64,000 nt of DNA from Streptomyces xantholiticus. GTDB lineage: Bacteria > Actinomycetota > Actinomycetes > Streptomycetales > Streptomycetaceae. The notes below the pieces were generated by a model. It was given only the letters and a program-made list of their open reading frames with translations. It was not told the origin of the DNA and made no database searches. Where the stretch lies: assembly GCF_014651015.1 (NCBI RefSeq), contig NZ_BMWB01000010.1, positions 49,756-113,755 of the forward strand. Direction: 5' to 3'. Below are positions 42,802 through 52,329 of the stretch, in pieces. The position numbers were made by a program, and so were the translations under genes. Position 1 is the first letter of the stretch, and the number at the start of each line of letters is the position of its first letter.

Positions 42802-44049
42802 TTACTTCGTCCACTCCGACCAGGGCAGGTTCCAGCCGTTGAGGCCGTTGTCCGGGGCGATCTGCTTGTCCTTGGAGTTCTTCACGATCACCACGTCGCC
42901 GATGAGCGAGTTGTTGTAGAACCAGGCGGAAGGCGTGTTGTTGTCGTACGCGCCGCGCACGTCGCGCAGCCCGACGCACCCGTGGCTGACGTTCGCGGAA
43001 CCGAACGTCCCCGCCGGGGCCCAGTAGTTGCCGTGGACGAAGGTGCCCGAGGTGGACAGGCGCATTGCGTGCGGTACGTCCTTGATGTCGTACTCGCCGC
43101 CGAAGCCGACGGTGGCGCCGTTCATCCGGGTCACCTTGTACTTCTCGCTGATGACCATCTGCCCGTTGTAGGTGGTGGTCGACGGCGCGCCCGCGGTGAT
43201 CGGGATGTTCCTGATCTCCTTGCCGTCGCGCACCACCTTCATGGTGTGCGCGCTCGCGTCGACGGTGGAGACCTGGCTGCGCCCGATGGTGAACGAGAAG
43301 CTCTTGAACTGCTCGCCGTACACGCCCGGGCGGCCCTCGACGCCGTCCAGGTCGAGCTTGACGGTCACCTTGGTGCCGGCGGCCCAGTACTTCTCGGGGC
43401 GGAAGTCGAGGCGGTCGTTGCCGAACCAGTGGCCCTCGATCGGCACCGACGGCTCGGCGGTGACGGTGATGGCGTTCTCGACGGCCTCCGGCTCGGTGAT
43501 GCCGCGGGTGAAGTTGATGGACACCGGCATGCCGACGCCGACGGTCGAGCCGTTCTCCGGCGTGTAGTGGCCGATGAAGGTGTTCTCGGGCACGAGGGTG
43601 GTGAAGGTGGTGTCCTTGGCCGACGCACGGCCTTCCGCGTCCTCCGCGACCGCGTGCACCTTGTACTTGGTCGAACCGGCCAGATGGTGCACCGGCTCCC
43701 AGCTCGCGCCGTCCGCCGACAGCTTGCCCTCGATCTTCGTGCCCTTGTCGTCCTGCACGGTGACCGTGGTCAGCTTGCCCTTGGCCGCGGTGACCTTGAG
43801 CGCGCCGCTGGTCGCCACCGCGTCGGCACCGTCCTTGGGCATGATGGTCACCACAGCCTGCGAGGCCGCGTTCTCGACGTTCCCGCTGCCGTCCTTACGG
43901 CCGGGATCCGTGTCACCGCCCTTGTCGGAGCCCCCGCCTGCGCAGGCCGTCAGCATCAGCGTCGCACCCATCACCAGCGCGGACAGCACGACGCCCCCGC
44001 GCCCGCGTCCGGTTCTGGCCGATCTCCCCGATATCGGCTGGCCGTTCAC
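42802..44049 (-). CDS. L,D-transpeptidase lipoprotein
   Basis: 415 residues from GTG 44049 (GGGGAG upstream); GTG 44070 is an alternative. Lipobox LTAC with lipidated Cys about residue 36. Two Ig-like domains (about 60-270) precede a YkuD catalytic domain with SGTFVHGNYWAPAGTFGSAN and VSHGCVGLRD, containing the catalytic Cys and His. It makes 3-3 crosslinks in peptidoglycan at the outer membrane face of the cytoplasmic membrane. The final WNLPWSEWT matches the tandem neighbour's WNLDWQWWK. Confidence 0.93.
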   Translation of the reverse strand: MNGQPISGRSARTGRGRGGVVLSALVMGATLMLTACAGGGSDKGGDTDPGRKDGSGNVENAASQAVVTIMPKDGADAVATSGALKVTAAKGKLTTVTVQDDKGTKIEGKLSADGASWEPVHHLAGSTKYKVHAVAEDAEGRASAKDTTFTTLVPENTFIGHYTPENGSTVGVGMPVSINFTRGITEPEAVENAITVTAEPSVPIEGHWFGNDRLDFRPEKYWAAGTKVTVKLDLDGVEGRPGVYGEQFKSFSFTIGRSQVSTVDASAHTMKVVRDGKEIRNIPITAGAPSTTTYNGQMVISEKYKVTRMNGATVGFGGEYDIKDVPHAMRLSTSGTFVHGNYWAPAGTFGSANVSHGCVGLRDVRGAYDNNTPSAWFYNNSLIGDVVIVKNSKDKQIAPDNGLNGWNLPWSEWTK

Positions 44050-44214
44050 AGTCGTGTTCTCCCCTCGCACGGCCTGGCAGCGCCACGGCCCGCACCCCCG
44101 CGCGCCTCACGCGCGCACGCCGATAGGTAATCACACGACAGGTCGTCAAATGTGCACCCGAATGTCACCGTTCGGTCCCGAACCCACTGGCGGCCATGCC
44201 CCCGAGGCGGCAGG

Positions 44215-45423
44215 TCAGCGCAGCGCGGAACCCTCCTTCCACCACTGCCAGTCCAGGTTCCAGCCGCCGAGGCCATTGTCCGGTTCAACGGTTTTGTCCT
44301 TCGAGCCGACGACTTCCACGACGTCACCGATCAGGGTCCGGTCGAAGAACCAGCCGGCCGGCGACTCGCTGCTGCCGCCCTTGTCGTCCCTCAGTCCCAC
44401 GCAGCCGTGCGAGACGTTCTCCGAGCCGAAGGTCTCGGCGGGCTCCCAGTAGTTGCCGTGCAGGAAGGTGCCGGAGGTGGTCAGCCGGATGGCGTGCGGC
44501 ACATCCTTGATGTCGTACTCGCTCTTGCCGTCCTTCCTGGTGAAGCCGACGGTCGCGCCGTTCATCCGGGTCACGTCGTACATCTCCGTGACCACCATCT
44601 TCCCGTTGTACGTGGTGGTCTTCGGGGCACCGGCGGTGATCGGGAGGGTGGCCAGCAGCCGGCCGTCGCGCACGACGCTCATGGTGTGCGCCGCCGCGTC
44701 GACACGCGACACCTGCGACCGGCCGACGGTGAAGGAGACCTTCTTCTGCTGGATGCCGAACACGTCGCGCGCCGCCTCCACGTCCCGCAGCCGCACGTCG
44801 ACGGTGACCTCGGTGCCCGGCTCCCAGTACTTACGGGGCCGGAAGTCGAGCCGCTCCTTGCCGAACCAATGGCCGACGACCTCCACCGGCGGCTCGGAGG
44901 TGATGCGGATGGCCCGCTCCACGGCCGCCCGGTTCTCGATCTCCCGGTTGAACCCGAAGGAAACGATCATGCCGGTGCCGACGACCTGGCGGTTCTCCGG
45001 TTTGAAATAGCTGACGAACCGGCTCTCGGGCACCAGGGTCGTGAACGTCGTGTGGCGGGCCGCCCGGCGACCATGACTGTCCATCGCCACCACGTCCACG
45101 CTGTACTTGGCGGCGGGCTTCAGACGACTGCCGCCCTTGGGTCTCCAGCGCAGCCCGTCCTCGGAGATCTCGCCCTCGACCTCGGTCCTCGCGGCGTCCT
45201 CGATCCGCGTGAGCGTGACCCGCTCCAGCCGGCCGCTCGGCAGCCGCACCTCGACGGTGTCGTCGGGGCGCACCTCCTTGGCCCCGTCCTCGGGGGTGAC
45301 TCCGATCGTGTGCTGCGCTCCCGGCTTGTCCCCGACCCCGAAGGTCCCGCCGGAGCAGCCGGCGAGGCCCGCGATCAGTCCTGCCCCTGCCAGGGCGACC
45401 GCGGCCCTGCGCCCTGCCCGCAT
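44215..45423 (-). CDS. L,D-transpeptidase lipoprotein
   Basis: 402 residues from ATG 45423 (MRAGRRAAVALAGAGL); GTG 45438 in frame is possible. Lipobox LAGC gives Cys23. Same domain order as its neighbour: two Ig-like domains, then YkuD with SGTFLHGNYWEPAETFGSEN and VSHGCVGLRD. The two are tandem paralogues 165 bp apart, probably from duplication. Divergent from glgX with about 210 bp between. Confidence 0.92.
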   Translation of the reverse strand: MRAGRRAAVALAGAGLIAGLAGCSGGTFGVGDKPGAQHTIGVTPEDGAKEVRPDDTVEVRLPSGRLERVTLTRIEDAARTEVEGEISEDGLRWRPKGGSRLKPAAKYSVDVVAMDSHGRRAARHTTFTTLVPESRFVSYFKPENRQVVGTGMIVSFGFNREIENRAAVERAIRITSEPPVEVVGHWFGKERLDFRPRKYWEPGTEVTVDVRLRDVEAARDVFGIQQKKVSFTVGRSQVSRVDAAAHTMSVVRDGRLLATLPITAGAPKTTTYNGKMVVTEMYDVTRMNGATVGFTRKDGKSEYDIKDVPHAIRLTTSGTFLHGNYWEPAETFGSENVSHGCVGLRDDKGGSSESPAGWFFDRTLIGDVVEVVGSKDKTVEPDNGLGGWNLDWQWWKEGSALR

Positions 45424-45632
45424 CAGTACATGTCTCACGTAACGGTCAACGACGACCACCCCGCCCGGGCAACGTCGGCGGCGGGCGATGTTGGGACGGG
45501 GGCGGCGCGGGCAGAAATGGTGGGAGGACCACGCGTGGGGTGCTGCGGCGGGACGTCGCGAGCCAGCCCACCGGAGCCCCGGGGCCTGGCAGCACCCCCA
45601 GCAGGGCCCGACGAGCCGCGGGAGGCCGGCAG

Positions 45633-47939
45633 GTGTCGAGCGCAGCCGAGCAGGAGACGGTGCGGGAGGAGGTGCCGGGCGAGGTGCCCGGCACCCGTTC
45701 GGCGGTGGCCGGCGCGGTCGCGCGCCGCCTTGGGAAGGACGCCCCCCGACCGGACGCGGACCTCGGACGGCCACCGGTGTGGCCGGGGGCCCCGACGCCC
45801 CTGGGAGCGCGGTACCGGACGGGCCCCGACGGCGTCGCGGGGACCAACTTCGCGCTGTGGGCGGGCGGTGCGGAGGGGGTGGATCTCTGCCTCTTCGACG
45901 ACGCGGGCGCAGAGACCCGCCTGCCGCTCACCGAACTCACCCATGAGATCTGGCACGGCTTCGTGCCCGGCGTCGGTCCCGGCCGGCGCTACGGCTACCG
46001 GGTGCACGGCCGCTGGGACCCGTGGACCGGAGCGCGCTGGAATCCCGCGAAGCTGCTGCTCGATCCCTACGCGCGCGCGGTCGACGGGGGCGGATCGGAT
46101 GAGTACGGCGCACTGCCTCCCGAGGTGTACGGGCACGTCCGTGACTGGCCCGACCAGCATGTCGCCGACACCGTGCGCGACGACCGGGACTCCGCCCCGT
46201 ACGTGCCCAAGGGGGTCGTCGTCCATGACGACGCCGACGGCGACGAGTGGATGGACGACCGCAGACCCAAGACACCGTGGGCCGACTCGGTCATCTACGA
46301 ACTGCACGTACGCGGATTCACCAAACTGCACCCGGGCATCCCGGAGAACCTGCGCGGTACCTATGCGGGACTCGCCCATCCTGCGGCGATCGAGCACCTG
46401 GTGCGGCTCGGGGTGACGGCGGTGGAGCTGCTGCCGGTGCACCAGTTCGCGCACGAGGACCATCTGCTGCGGCGCGGGCTCGTCAACTACTGGGGCTACA
46501 ACTCCATCGGCTACTTCGCCCCGCACGGGGCGTACGCGGCGTCGGGCACCGCCGGTCAGCAGGTCGGTGAGTTCAAGAAGATGGTGCGGGCGCTGCACGC
46601 CGCCGGGATCGAGGTCATCCTCGACGTGGTCTACAACCACACGGCGGAGGCGGGCGAACTGGGGCCGATGCTGTCCCTGCGCGGCATCGACAACCGCGGC
46701 TACTACCGCCTCCAGCAGGACGCCCGGCGATACAGGGACTACACCGGATGCGGCAACACGCTGCATGTGGTGCAGCCACATGTGCTGCGGCTCATCACCG
46801 ATTCGCTGCGCTACTGGGTGACCGAAATGGGCGTCGACGGCTTCCGATTCGACCTGGCCGCGGCGCTGGCCCGCTCGATGCACGACGTCGACATGCTGTC
46901 CCCCTTTCTGGCCGTCATCGCACAGGACCCGGTGCTGCGGCGGGTGAAGCTGATCGCCGAACCGTGGGACGTGGGCAACGGCGGCTACCAGGTGGGGGCG
47001 TTCCCGCCGCTGTGGACGGAGTGGAACGACCGCTACCGGGACGCCGTACGGGACTTCTGGCGCGGCGCCCTGCCGGACGTACGCGACCTCGGCTACCGGC
47101 TGACCGGCTCCAGCGACCTGTACGCCTGGGGCGGCCGGCGGCCGTACGCGTCGATCAACTTCATCAGCGCTCACGACGGCTTCACCCTGCGCGACCTGGT
47201 CAGTTACGAGCGCAAGCACAACGAGGCCAATGGCGAGGGCAACCGCGACGGTACGAACGACAACCGGTCCTGGAACTGCGGCACCGAGGGCGAGACCGAC
47301 GACCCGGACATCAACGCGCTGCGCCGCCGGCAGCTCCGCAATCTGCTGACGACCCTGCTGCTGTCGACCGGCGTCCCGATGCTGGTCGCCGGTGACGAGA
47401 TGGGCCGCACCCAGCGCGGCAGCAACAACGCCTACTGCCAGGACAACGAGGTCAGCTGGCTGGACTGGTCTCTGCTGGACGAGCCGGGACCTGCGGAACT
47501 GCTGGAGCTCACCCGGCGGCTGCTCACGCTGCGCCACAGACATCCGGTGCTGCGCCGACGCGCCTTCTTCTCCGGCCGGCCACAGGCCGCGGACGGGCTG
47601 CGGGACCTGGCCTGGTTCACACCGCACGGCAGGGAGATGACCGAGGGCGACTGGTACGCACCGTCGTCCACACTCGCCCTCTACCTCTCCGGCCGGGACA
47701 TCCCCGGCCGGGACGCACGCGGGGACCAGGTCACCGACGACAGCTTCCTGATGGTGCTGCACGCAGCGGCCGAGCCGGTGCCCTTCCGTCTGCCGGGGCC
47801 GCCATGGGCGGAGGCGTACGAACTGGTGGTCGACACCGCGCGGGAGGAGCAGGAGGCGGCGCCGGGCACCGTCCACGAGGGAGGTTCGGTGGTGCGGGTG
47901 CCTGCCCGGTCGGTGCTGCTGCTGCGGGTCCGGACCTAG
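45633..47939 (+). CDS. glgX: Glycogen debranching enzyme GlgX
   Basis: 768 residues. CBM48 domain at the start (LGARYRTGPDGVAGTNFALW), then GH13. Catalytic residues: nucleophile D407 in GVDGFRFDLA, acid E443 in LIAEPWDVG and D515 in SAHDGFTLRDLV. It hydrolyses alpha-1,6 branches of phosphorylase-limit glycogen. GTG 45633 is chosen for its GGGAGG leader; upstream open sequence is unlike the family. A terminator follows. Confidence 0.95.
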   Translation: MSSAAEQETVREEVPGEVPGTRSAVAGAVARRLGKDAPRPDADLGRPPVWPGAPTPLGARYRTGPDGVAGTNFALWAGGAEGVDLCLFDDAGAETRLPLTELTHEIWHGFVPGVGPGRRYGYRVHGRWDPWTGARWNPAKLLLDPYARAVDGGGSDEYGALPPEVYGHVRDWPDQHVADTVRDDRDSAPYVPKGVVVHDDADGDEWMDDRRPKTPWADSVIYELHVRGFTKLHPGIPENLRGTYAGLAHPAAIEHLVRLGVTAVELLPVHQFAHEDHLLRRGLVNYWGYNSIGYFAPHGAYAASGTAGQQVGEFKKMVRALHAAGIEVILDVVYNHTAEAGELGPMLSLRGIDNRGYYRLQQDARRYRDYTGCGNTLHVVQPHVLRLITDSLRYWVTEMGVDGFRFDLAAALARSMHDVDMLSPFLAVIAQDPVLRRVKLIAEPWDVGNGGYQVGAFPPLWTEWNDRYRDAVRDFWRGALPDVRDLGYRLTGSSDLYAWGGRRPYASINFISAHDGFTLRDLVSYERKHNEANGEGNRDGTNDNRSWNCGTEGETDDPDINALRRRQLRNLLTTLLLSTGVPMLVAGDEMGRTQRGSNNAYCQDNEVSWLDWSLLDEPGPAELLELTRRLLTLRHRHPVLRRRAFFSGRPQAADGLRDLAWFTPHGREMTEGDWYAPSSTLALYLSGRDIPGRDARGDQVTDDSFLMVLHAAAEPVPFRLPGPPWAEAYELVVDTAREEQEAAPGTVHEGGSVVRVPARSVLLLRVRT

Positions 47940-47955
47940 GGCGTCGCCGACGAAC

Positions 47956-47996
47956 GGTTCGCGGGCGGTCCCCCGGTGGAGGTGCCCTCGCGAACC
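47956..47996 (+). terminator. Hairpin after glgX
   Basis: GGTTCGCG (47956-47963) pairs with CGCGAACC (47989-47996). The internal loop carries GGCGGTCCCCCGGTGGAGG, of Streptomyces palindrome type. Confidence 0.65.
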
Positions 47997-48143
47997 GGCT
48001 ACGGGTGCTCGAAGCGGCATCGGCCGATCGGTTGACACCCCCGGACCAGGGTCGCGGACGACCTGCGCCCTTGTCCGGAACATGCGCCACCTGGCGGAAA
48101 ACCACATGAGCGGTGTCAGCGGTGACTCTTAGGCTCGCACCTG

Positions 48144-50024
48144 ATGCCCACCACACATTCGGACACCGAGAACCGCTCCGCCGTGCGTTCGCTCCTGCGG
48201 CTGTGGCCGTATGTCCGCCCGGTCCGTACGCGCCTGTTCAGCGCGGCCCTCGTCGCCATAGTGGCCTCGTGCCTGAGCCTCGTCATCCCGCTGGTGCTGA
48301 AGTGGATCGTCGACGGCCCGGTCGCCGGTCGGGACCCGGGCGGGGTCTGGTCAGGCGCACTGCTCCTGCTGTTGCTGGGCGTCGCGGAGGCGGTGCTGTT
48401 CGGCTTCCGGCGATGGCTGGTGGCCCGGCCGCTCGCGGGCGTCGAAGCGGCCATGCGGGCCGACCTGTTCCGGCATCTGCAGCGCCTTCCGGTCGCCTTC
48501 CACGACCGGTGGCCCTCGGGCCAGCTGCTCTCCCGCGGCACCACGGACCTGATGCTGCTCCGGATGTTCCTGGCGTTCCCGCTGACCTTCCTGCTCGTCA
48601 ACGGCACCACGATCCTCGTCGGATTCGTCATCCTGCTCGGGCAGGAGTGGACCCTGGGACTCGTCCTGCTGGCCCCCGTCGTGCCGCTCGTCGTCGTCTG
48701 CTCGCTCTTCGAGGCGCGGTACTCCCTGGTCGCCCGCAAGGCGCAGGACCAGGTGGGCGATCTGACGACTGTCGTCGAGGAGAGCGTCCTCGGCATCCGG
48801 ATCATCAAGGGCTTCGGGCGGCACCGCAGCCAGGCAGAGGCGTTCCGCAGCCTGTCGGAGCGGCTGCGCGGCACGGAGCTCGGCAAGGCCCGGCTGCTGG
48901 GCAGCGTCTGGGCGCTGATCACGATCATTCCCGAACTGGCCATCGGGGCGGCGCTGGTGCTGGGCACGATCCAGGTCGCGGACGGGGGCCTCTCCGCGGG
49001 CACGCTGGTGGCCTTCCTGTCGACGGCGCTGGCGCTGCGCTGGCCGGTGGAATCGATCGGCTTCCTGCTGGCCATGGGCCAGGAGGCGGCGACCGCGGCG
49101 GACCGGTACTTCGAGGTCCTGGACGCGGAGGAGGAACGCGAGACGTACGGCGCCGATGCGCTCCCTGTCGGGACGACCCCGGGCGGACTGCGCTTCGAAG
49201 GCGTCGAGTTCCGTTACCCCGACGCACCCGCGGACTCCGCGCCCGTCCTCGACCGTATCGACCTGCATGTACGCGCCGGGGAGACGATGGCCCTGGTCGG
49301 CGGCACGGGCAGTGGCAAGACCACGCTGACCGCCCTCGTACCGCGGCTTTACGAGCCTACCGGGGGACGGATCACGCTCGACGGGCAGGACATCACCGCC
49401 ATGCCGCGCGAGCGGCTGCGTGAACTGGTGTCGGTCGCCTTCGAGGAGCCGACGCTGTTCTCCGCGAGCGTCGGCGAGAACGTCCTGATGGGCGGCGTGG
49501 GAGACGCCAACGACACGCAACTGCGCCGCGCACTGGACATCGCGCAGGCCGGCTTCGTGGACGCGCTGCCGCACGGGGCGGCGACGCAGGTCGGTGAGCA
49601 GGGCCTGAGCCTGTCCGGCGGTCAGCGCCAGCGCCTCGCGCTGGCGCGTGCCGTCATCGGCAGGCCGCGCTTCCTGGTCCTCGACGACCCGCTCTCGGCG
49701 CTCGACGTCCACACGGAGGCGTTGGTCGAGGCGGCGCTGCGCCGGGTCCTGGCGGACACCACCGCGCTGGTGGTGGCCCACCGCCCGTCGACGGTGATGC
49801 TCGCGGACCGGGTCGCACTGCTGTCGCAGGGGCGCATCTCGGCGGTGGGCACCCACCACGAACTACTGCGTACGAACGCGGAGTACGCCTGGCTGATGTC
49901 CGGAGCGGACGGGCCGGACGGCCCCGTGGACCTGTTGGACCGGCCCGTCTCCGGCGCGCCGGAGACGGCGGCCGGGGGCCCGGACGCGGCGGAGCCCGCG
50001 CGAACGGAAAGGACGGCACGGTGA
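48144..50024 (+). CDS. Heterodimeric ABC exporter, half 1 (degenerate-site subunit)
   Basis: 626 residues: six membrane segments (about 20-320) then an ATPase domain. Walker A GGTGSGKTT (K392), signature LSGGQ (490-494), H-loop VVAHRPSTV. Two hallmark residues are altered: the Q-loop position is E434 (FEEP) and the catalytic glutamate after Walker B is D515 (LDDP). Substrate unknown (lipid, peptide or drug). Its stop overlaps the partner's GTG by 4 bp (GTGA). Confidence 0.93.
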   Translation: MPTTHSDTENRSAVRSLLRLWPYVRPVRTRLFSAALVAIVASCLSLVIPLVLKWIVDGPVAGRDPGGVWSGALLLLLLGVAEAVLFGFRRWLVARPLAGVEAAMRADLFRHLQRLPVAFHDRWPSGQLLSRGTTDLMLLRMFLAFPLTFLLVNGTTILVGFVILLGQEWTLGLVLLAPVVPLVVVCSLFEARYSLVARKAQDQVGDLTTVVEESVLGIRIIKGFGRHRSQAEAFRSLSERLRGTELGKARLLGSVWALITIIPELAIGAALVLGTIQVADGGLSAGTLVAFLSTALALRWPVESIGFLLAMGQEAATAADRYFEVLDAEEERETYGADALPVGTTPGGLRFEGVEFRYPDAPADSAPVLDRIDLHVRAGETMALVGGTGSGKTTLTALVPRLYEPTGGRITLDGQDITAMPRERLRELVSVAFEEPTLFSASVGENVLMGGVGDANDTQLRRALDIAQAGFVDALPHGAATQVGEQGLSLSGGQRQRLALARAVIGRPRFLVLDDPLSALDVHTEALVEAALRRVLADTTALVVAHRPSTVMLADRVALLSQGRISAVGTHHELLRTNAEYAWLMSGADGPDGPVDLLDRPVSGAPETAAGGPDAAEPARTERTAR

Positions 50025-51979
50025 CGACGGGGTCGACGACGGGCGCGACGAGCGGGTCGGATACAGACGACCCGACGGAACGGGCCGAGGACACGGTCGG
50101 CGCGTCCGAGCCGGACGGCCCCCCAACCCGGGCAGGCGGACCGCTGGACGGGCCCGATGCCGCAAGCCCGCCGGGCGATGCGGCCGACGACGCCTTCGAC
50201 AAGGACGCGCTGCCCGCGCCCCCGGGCGCGACGGGGGCGCTGTTGCGGTCGCTGCTGGCGCCCCGCCGCGTCCGTGTCGTGCTCGCCGCCGTACTGCTGC
50301 TGCTCCAGCAGGCGGCGGTGCAGTCGGGTCCGCTGCTCGTCGCGTACGCGATCGATCGCGGCGTCCCGGCGTTCCGCGCGCACGACTACGGGCCACTGAT
50401 CGCCGTCGGCTCGGGCTACGCCCTGTGCGCGGGGGCCGCGGGAGCGCTCCAGTACGCCTTCATCCGCGCCTCCGCCCGGGTCAACCAGGACGTGCTGCTC
50501 GATCTGCGCGGCCGGATCTTCCGCCACGCGCAGGCGCTCAGCGTCGACTTCCACGAGCGGTACACGTCCGGCCGGCTGATCTCCCGCTCGACGACCGACG
50601 TCGAGTCGCTGCGCGAGCTGCTGAGCGAGGGGCTTCAGGAGCTGATCGGCGTCGTGCTCGCCTTCGCGTACATCTCGGCCGTGCTGCTCTGGCTCGACCT
50701 GGGCATCGGCGGCATGGCCGTCCTGTCGTTCGTGCCGCTCTACCTCCTCGTACGCCTGTACCAGCGCCGCGTCAAGGCGGTCTTCATGGCCCGCTCCACA
50801 GCGATCGCAGCGGTCATCGTCAAGTTCGCCGAGACCATGAACGGCATCCGCCCGGTGCGGGCCTTCCGCCGGGAGCGGGCCAACGACGCCGACTTCCATG
50901 TGCTCAACCACCGCCACCAGCGCCGCAACGGTGACGCGCTGCTGGAGATGGCCCGCTATGTCGTCGGCTCGCGGCTGGTCGCCAACACGGCCGTCGCGGC
51001 GATGGTGCTCTGGGGCGCGTACCGCGTCGCGGAGGGCACGCTGGCGCTGGGTGTGCTCGCAGCGTCGGTGCTGTACCTGCGGCGGCTGTACGATCCGATC
51101 GACCGGCTCGGGATGTTCCTGAACTCCTACCAGTCGGCGGCCGCCTCGCTGGAGAAGATCGCGGGACTGCTGGCGCAGGTGCCGACGGTTCCCGAGTCGC
51201 GCGAGCCCCGTGAGCTGCCGGTGCGCGAGTCCGGCAGGCCGGGCCGCGAGGTCGTGTTCGAGCAGGTCCGGTTCGCCTACCGTACCGGCGGGGAGGTGCT
51301 GCCCCGCTTCGATCTGACGATCCCCGCCGGGCAGACCGTCGCGGTCGTAGGCTCGACCGGCGCCGGCAAGTCGACGCTCGCCAAGCTGCTGGCCCGCTTC
51401 TACGACCCGACCGAGGGCCGGGTACTGCTCGACGGCACCGACCTGCGCGACCTGGCCGTGCCCGAGCTGCGGCGCGGCGTGGTGATGGTGACCCAGGAGG
51501 CGTTCCTGTTCTCCGGGACGGTCGCGGAGAACATCGCGATCGGCCGGCCGGAGGCCTCCCGCGCGGACGTCGAACAGGCCGCGAAGGCGATCGGCGCGCA
51601 CGACTTCATCGTGTCACTGCCGGAGGGCTACGACACCGACGTGCGCAAGCGCGGCGGTCGCATCTCGGCGGGTCAACGGCAGTTGGTGGCGTTCGCCAGG
51701 GCGCTGCTCGCCGACCCCGCAGTACTGATCCTCGACGAGGCGACGAGCTCGCTGGACATCCCCGGCGAGCGTGCGGTGCAGCGGGCGATGGACACGGTGC
51801 TGCAGGGCCGTACGGCGGTGGTGATCGCGCACCGGCTGTCGACGGTCGAGATCGCGGACCGGGTGCTGGTGATGGAGCACGGCCGGATCGTCGAGGACGG
51901 CCCGCCGGACGAACTCATCGGCGGCGGGGGCCGTTTCGCCGGTCTGCACCGGGCGTGGCGGGAGAGCGTGGTGGGCTGA
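50021..51979 (+). CDS. Heterodimeric ABC exporter, half 2
   Basis: 652 residues: a low-complexity N-terminal tail of about 70, six membrane segments (85-370), then an ATPase. Walker A GSTGAGKS (K450), Q-loop VTQEAFLF, canonical LDE with E573 in ILILDEATSSLD, and a non-canonical signature S549-A-G-Q (ISAGQRQL). The altered signature is what faces half 1's Asp515 site, so the pair has one active and one degenerate nucleotide site, as in BmrCD/TM287-288. Confidence 0.93.
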   Translation: MTTGSTTGATSGSDTDDPTERAEDTVGASEPDGPPTRAGGPLDGPDAASPPGDAADDAFDKDALPAPPGATGALLRSLLAPRRVRVVLAAVLLLLQQAAVQSGPLLVAYAIDRGVPAFRAHDYGPLIAVGSGYALCAGAAGALQYAFIRASARVNQDVLLDLRGRIFRHAQALSVDFHERYTSGRLISRSTTDVESLRELLSEGLQELIGVVLAFAYISAVLLWLDLGIGGMAVLSFVPLYLLVRLYQRRVKAVFMARSTAIAAVIVKFAETMNGIRPVRAFRRERANDADFHVLNHRHQRRNGDALLEMARYVVGSRLVANTAVAAMVLWGAYRVAEGTLALGVLAASVLYLRRLYDPIDRLGMFLNSYQSAAASLEKIAGLLAQVPTVPESREPRELPVRESGRPGREVVFEQVRFAYRTGGEVLPRFDLTIPAGQTVAVVGSTGAGKSTLAKLLARFYDPTEGRVLLDGTDLRDLAVPELRRGVVMVTQEAFLFSGTVAENIAIGRPEASRADVEQAAKAIGAHDFIVSLPEGYDTDVRKRGGRISAGQRQLVAFARALLADPAVLILDEATSSLDIPGERAVQRAMDTVLQGRTAVVIAHRLSTVEIADRVLVMEHGRIVEDGPPDELIGGGGRFAGLHRAWRESVVG

Positions 51980-51980
51980 G

Positions 51981-52011
51981 CCGGGTGCGGTTCCAAATGA
52001 GCCACACCCGG
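51981..52011 (+). terminator. Hairpin after the ABC exporter pair
   Basis: CCGGGTG (51981-51987) pairs with CACCCGG (52005-52011), loop 17 nt, immediately after the stop codon. Confidence 0.6.
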
Positions 52012-52329
52012 GGAGGCCGTCCGGGCCGGTACGTCCTCCCCGCCCAACCCCTCGTTCACAGATGCAGACCTCCGCGTGAACGGCTGCCGGCTTTTCTCGT
52101 CGGGCCCGGGCGAATCCCCGGCCCGGCCCGGGCAACGATCCGCGAAACGTCCGGTTAACGAACATGACCTATCGGGCAACGGACGAATTCCGGCCAACTT
52201 CTTGTCGCGCTCCTGACAGACCACGTTCATGGCTGCCACTCTTCCCCCGATCCACGCACCACCGCTCCGCATGCTCTGCCCGGTCGACCCACCCAGCCGA
52301 CCGGTACCCCCCTCGCAGAAGGAGTCCGC
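52012..52329. other. Leader region of the metalloprotease gene
   Basis: About 320 bp. A stretch of lower GC at 52140-52210 probably holds the promoter, with TTGTCG near 52201 as a possible -35 and no clear -10. GAAGGAG precedes the GTG at 52330. No gene seen. Confidence 0.45.

Noticed and set aside
45435..48107. 890-codon minus-strand open frame opposite glgX
   Set aside because: Antisense to glgX, whose catalytic motifs are all present; antisense translation has no domain.
49622..51601. 659-codon minus-strand frame opposite the ABC exporter genes
   Set aside because: Antisense shadow of two genes with complete ABC motifs.
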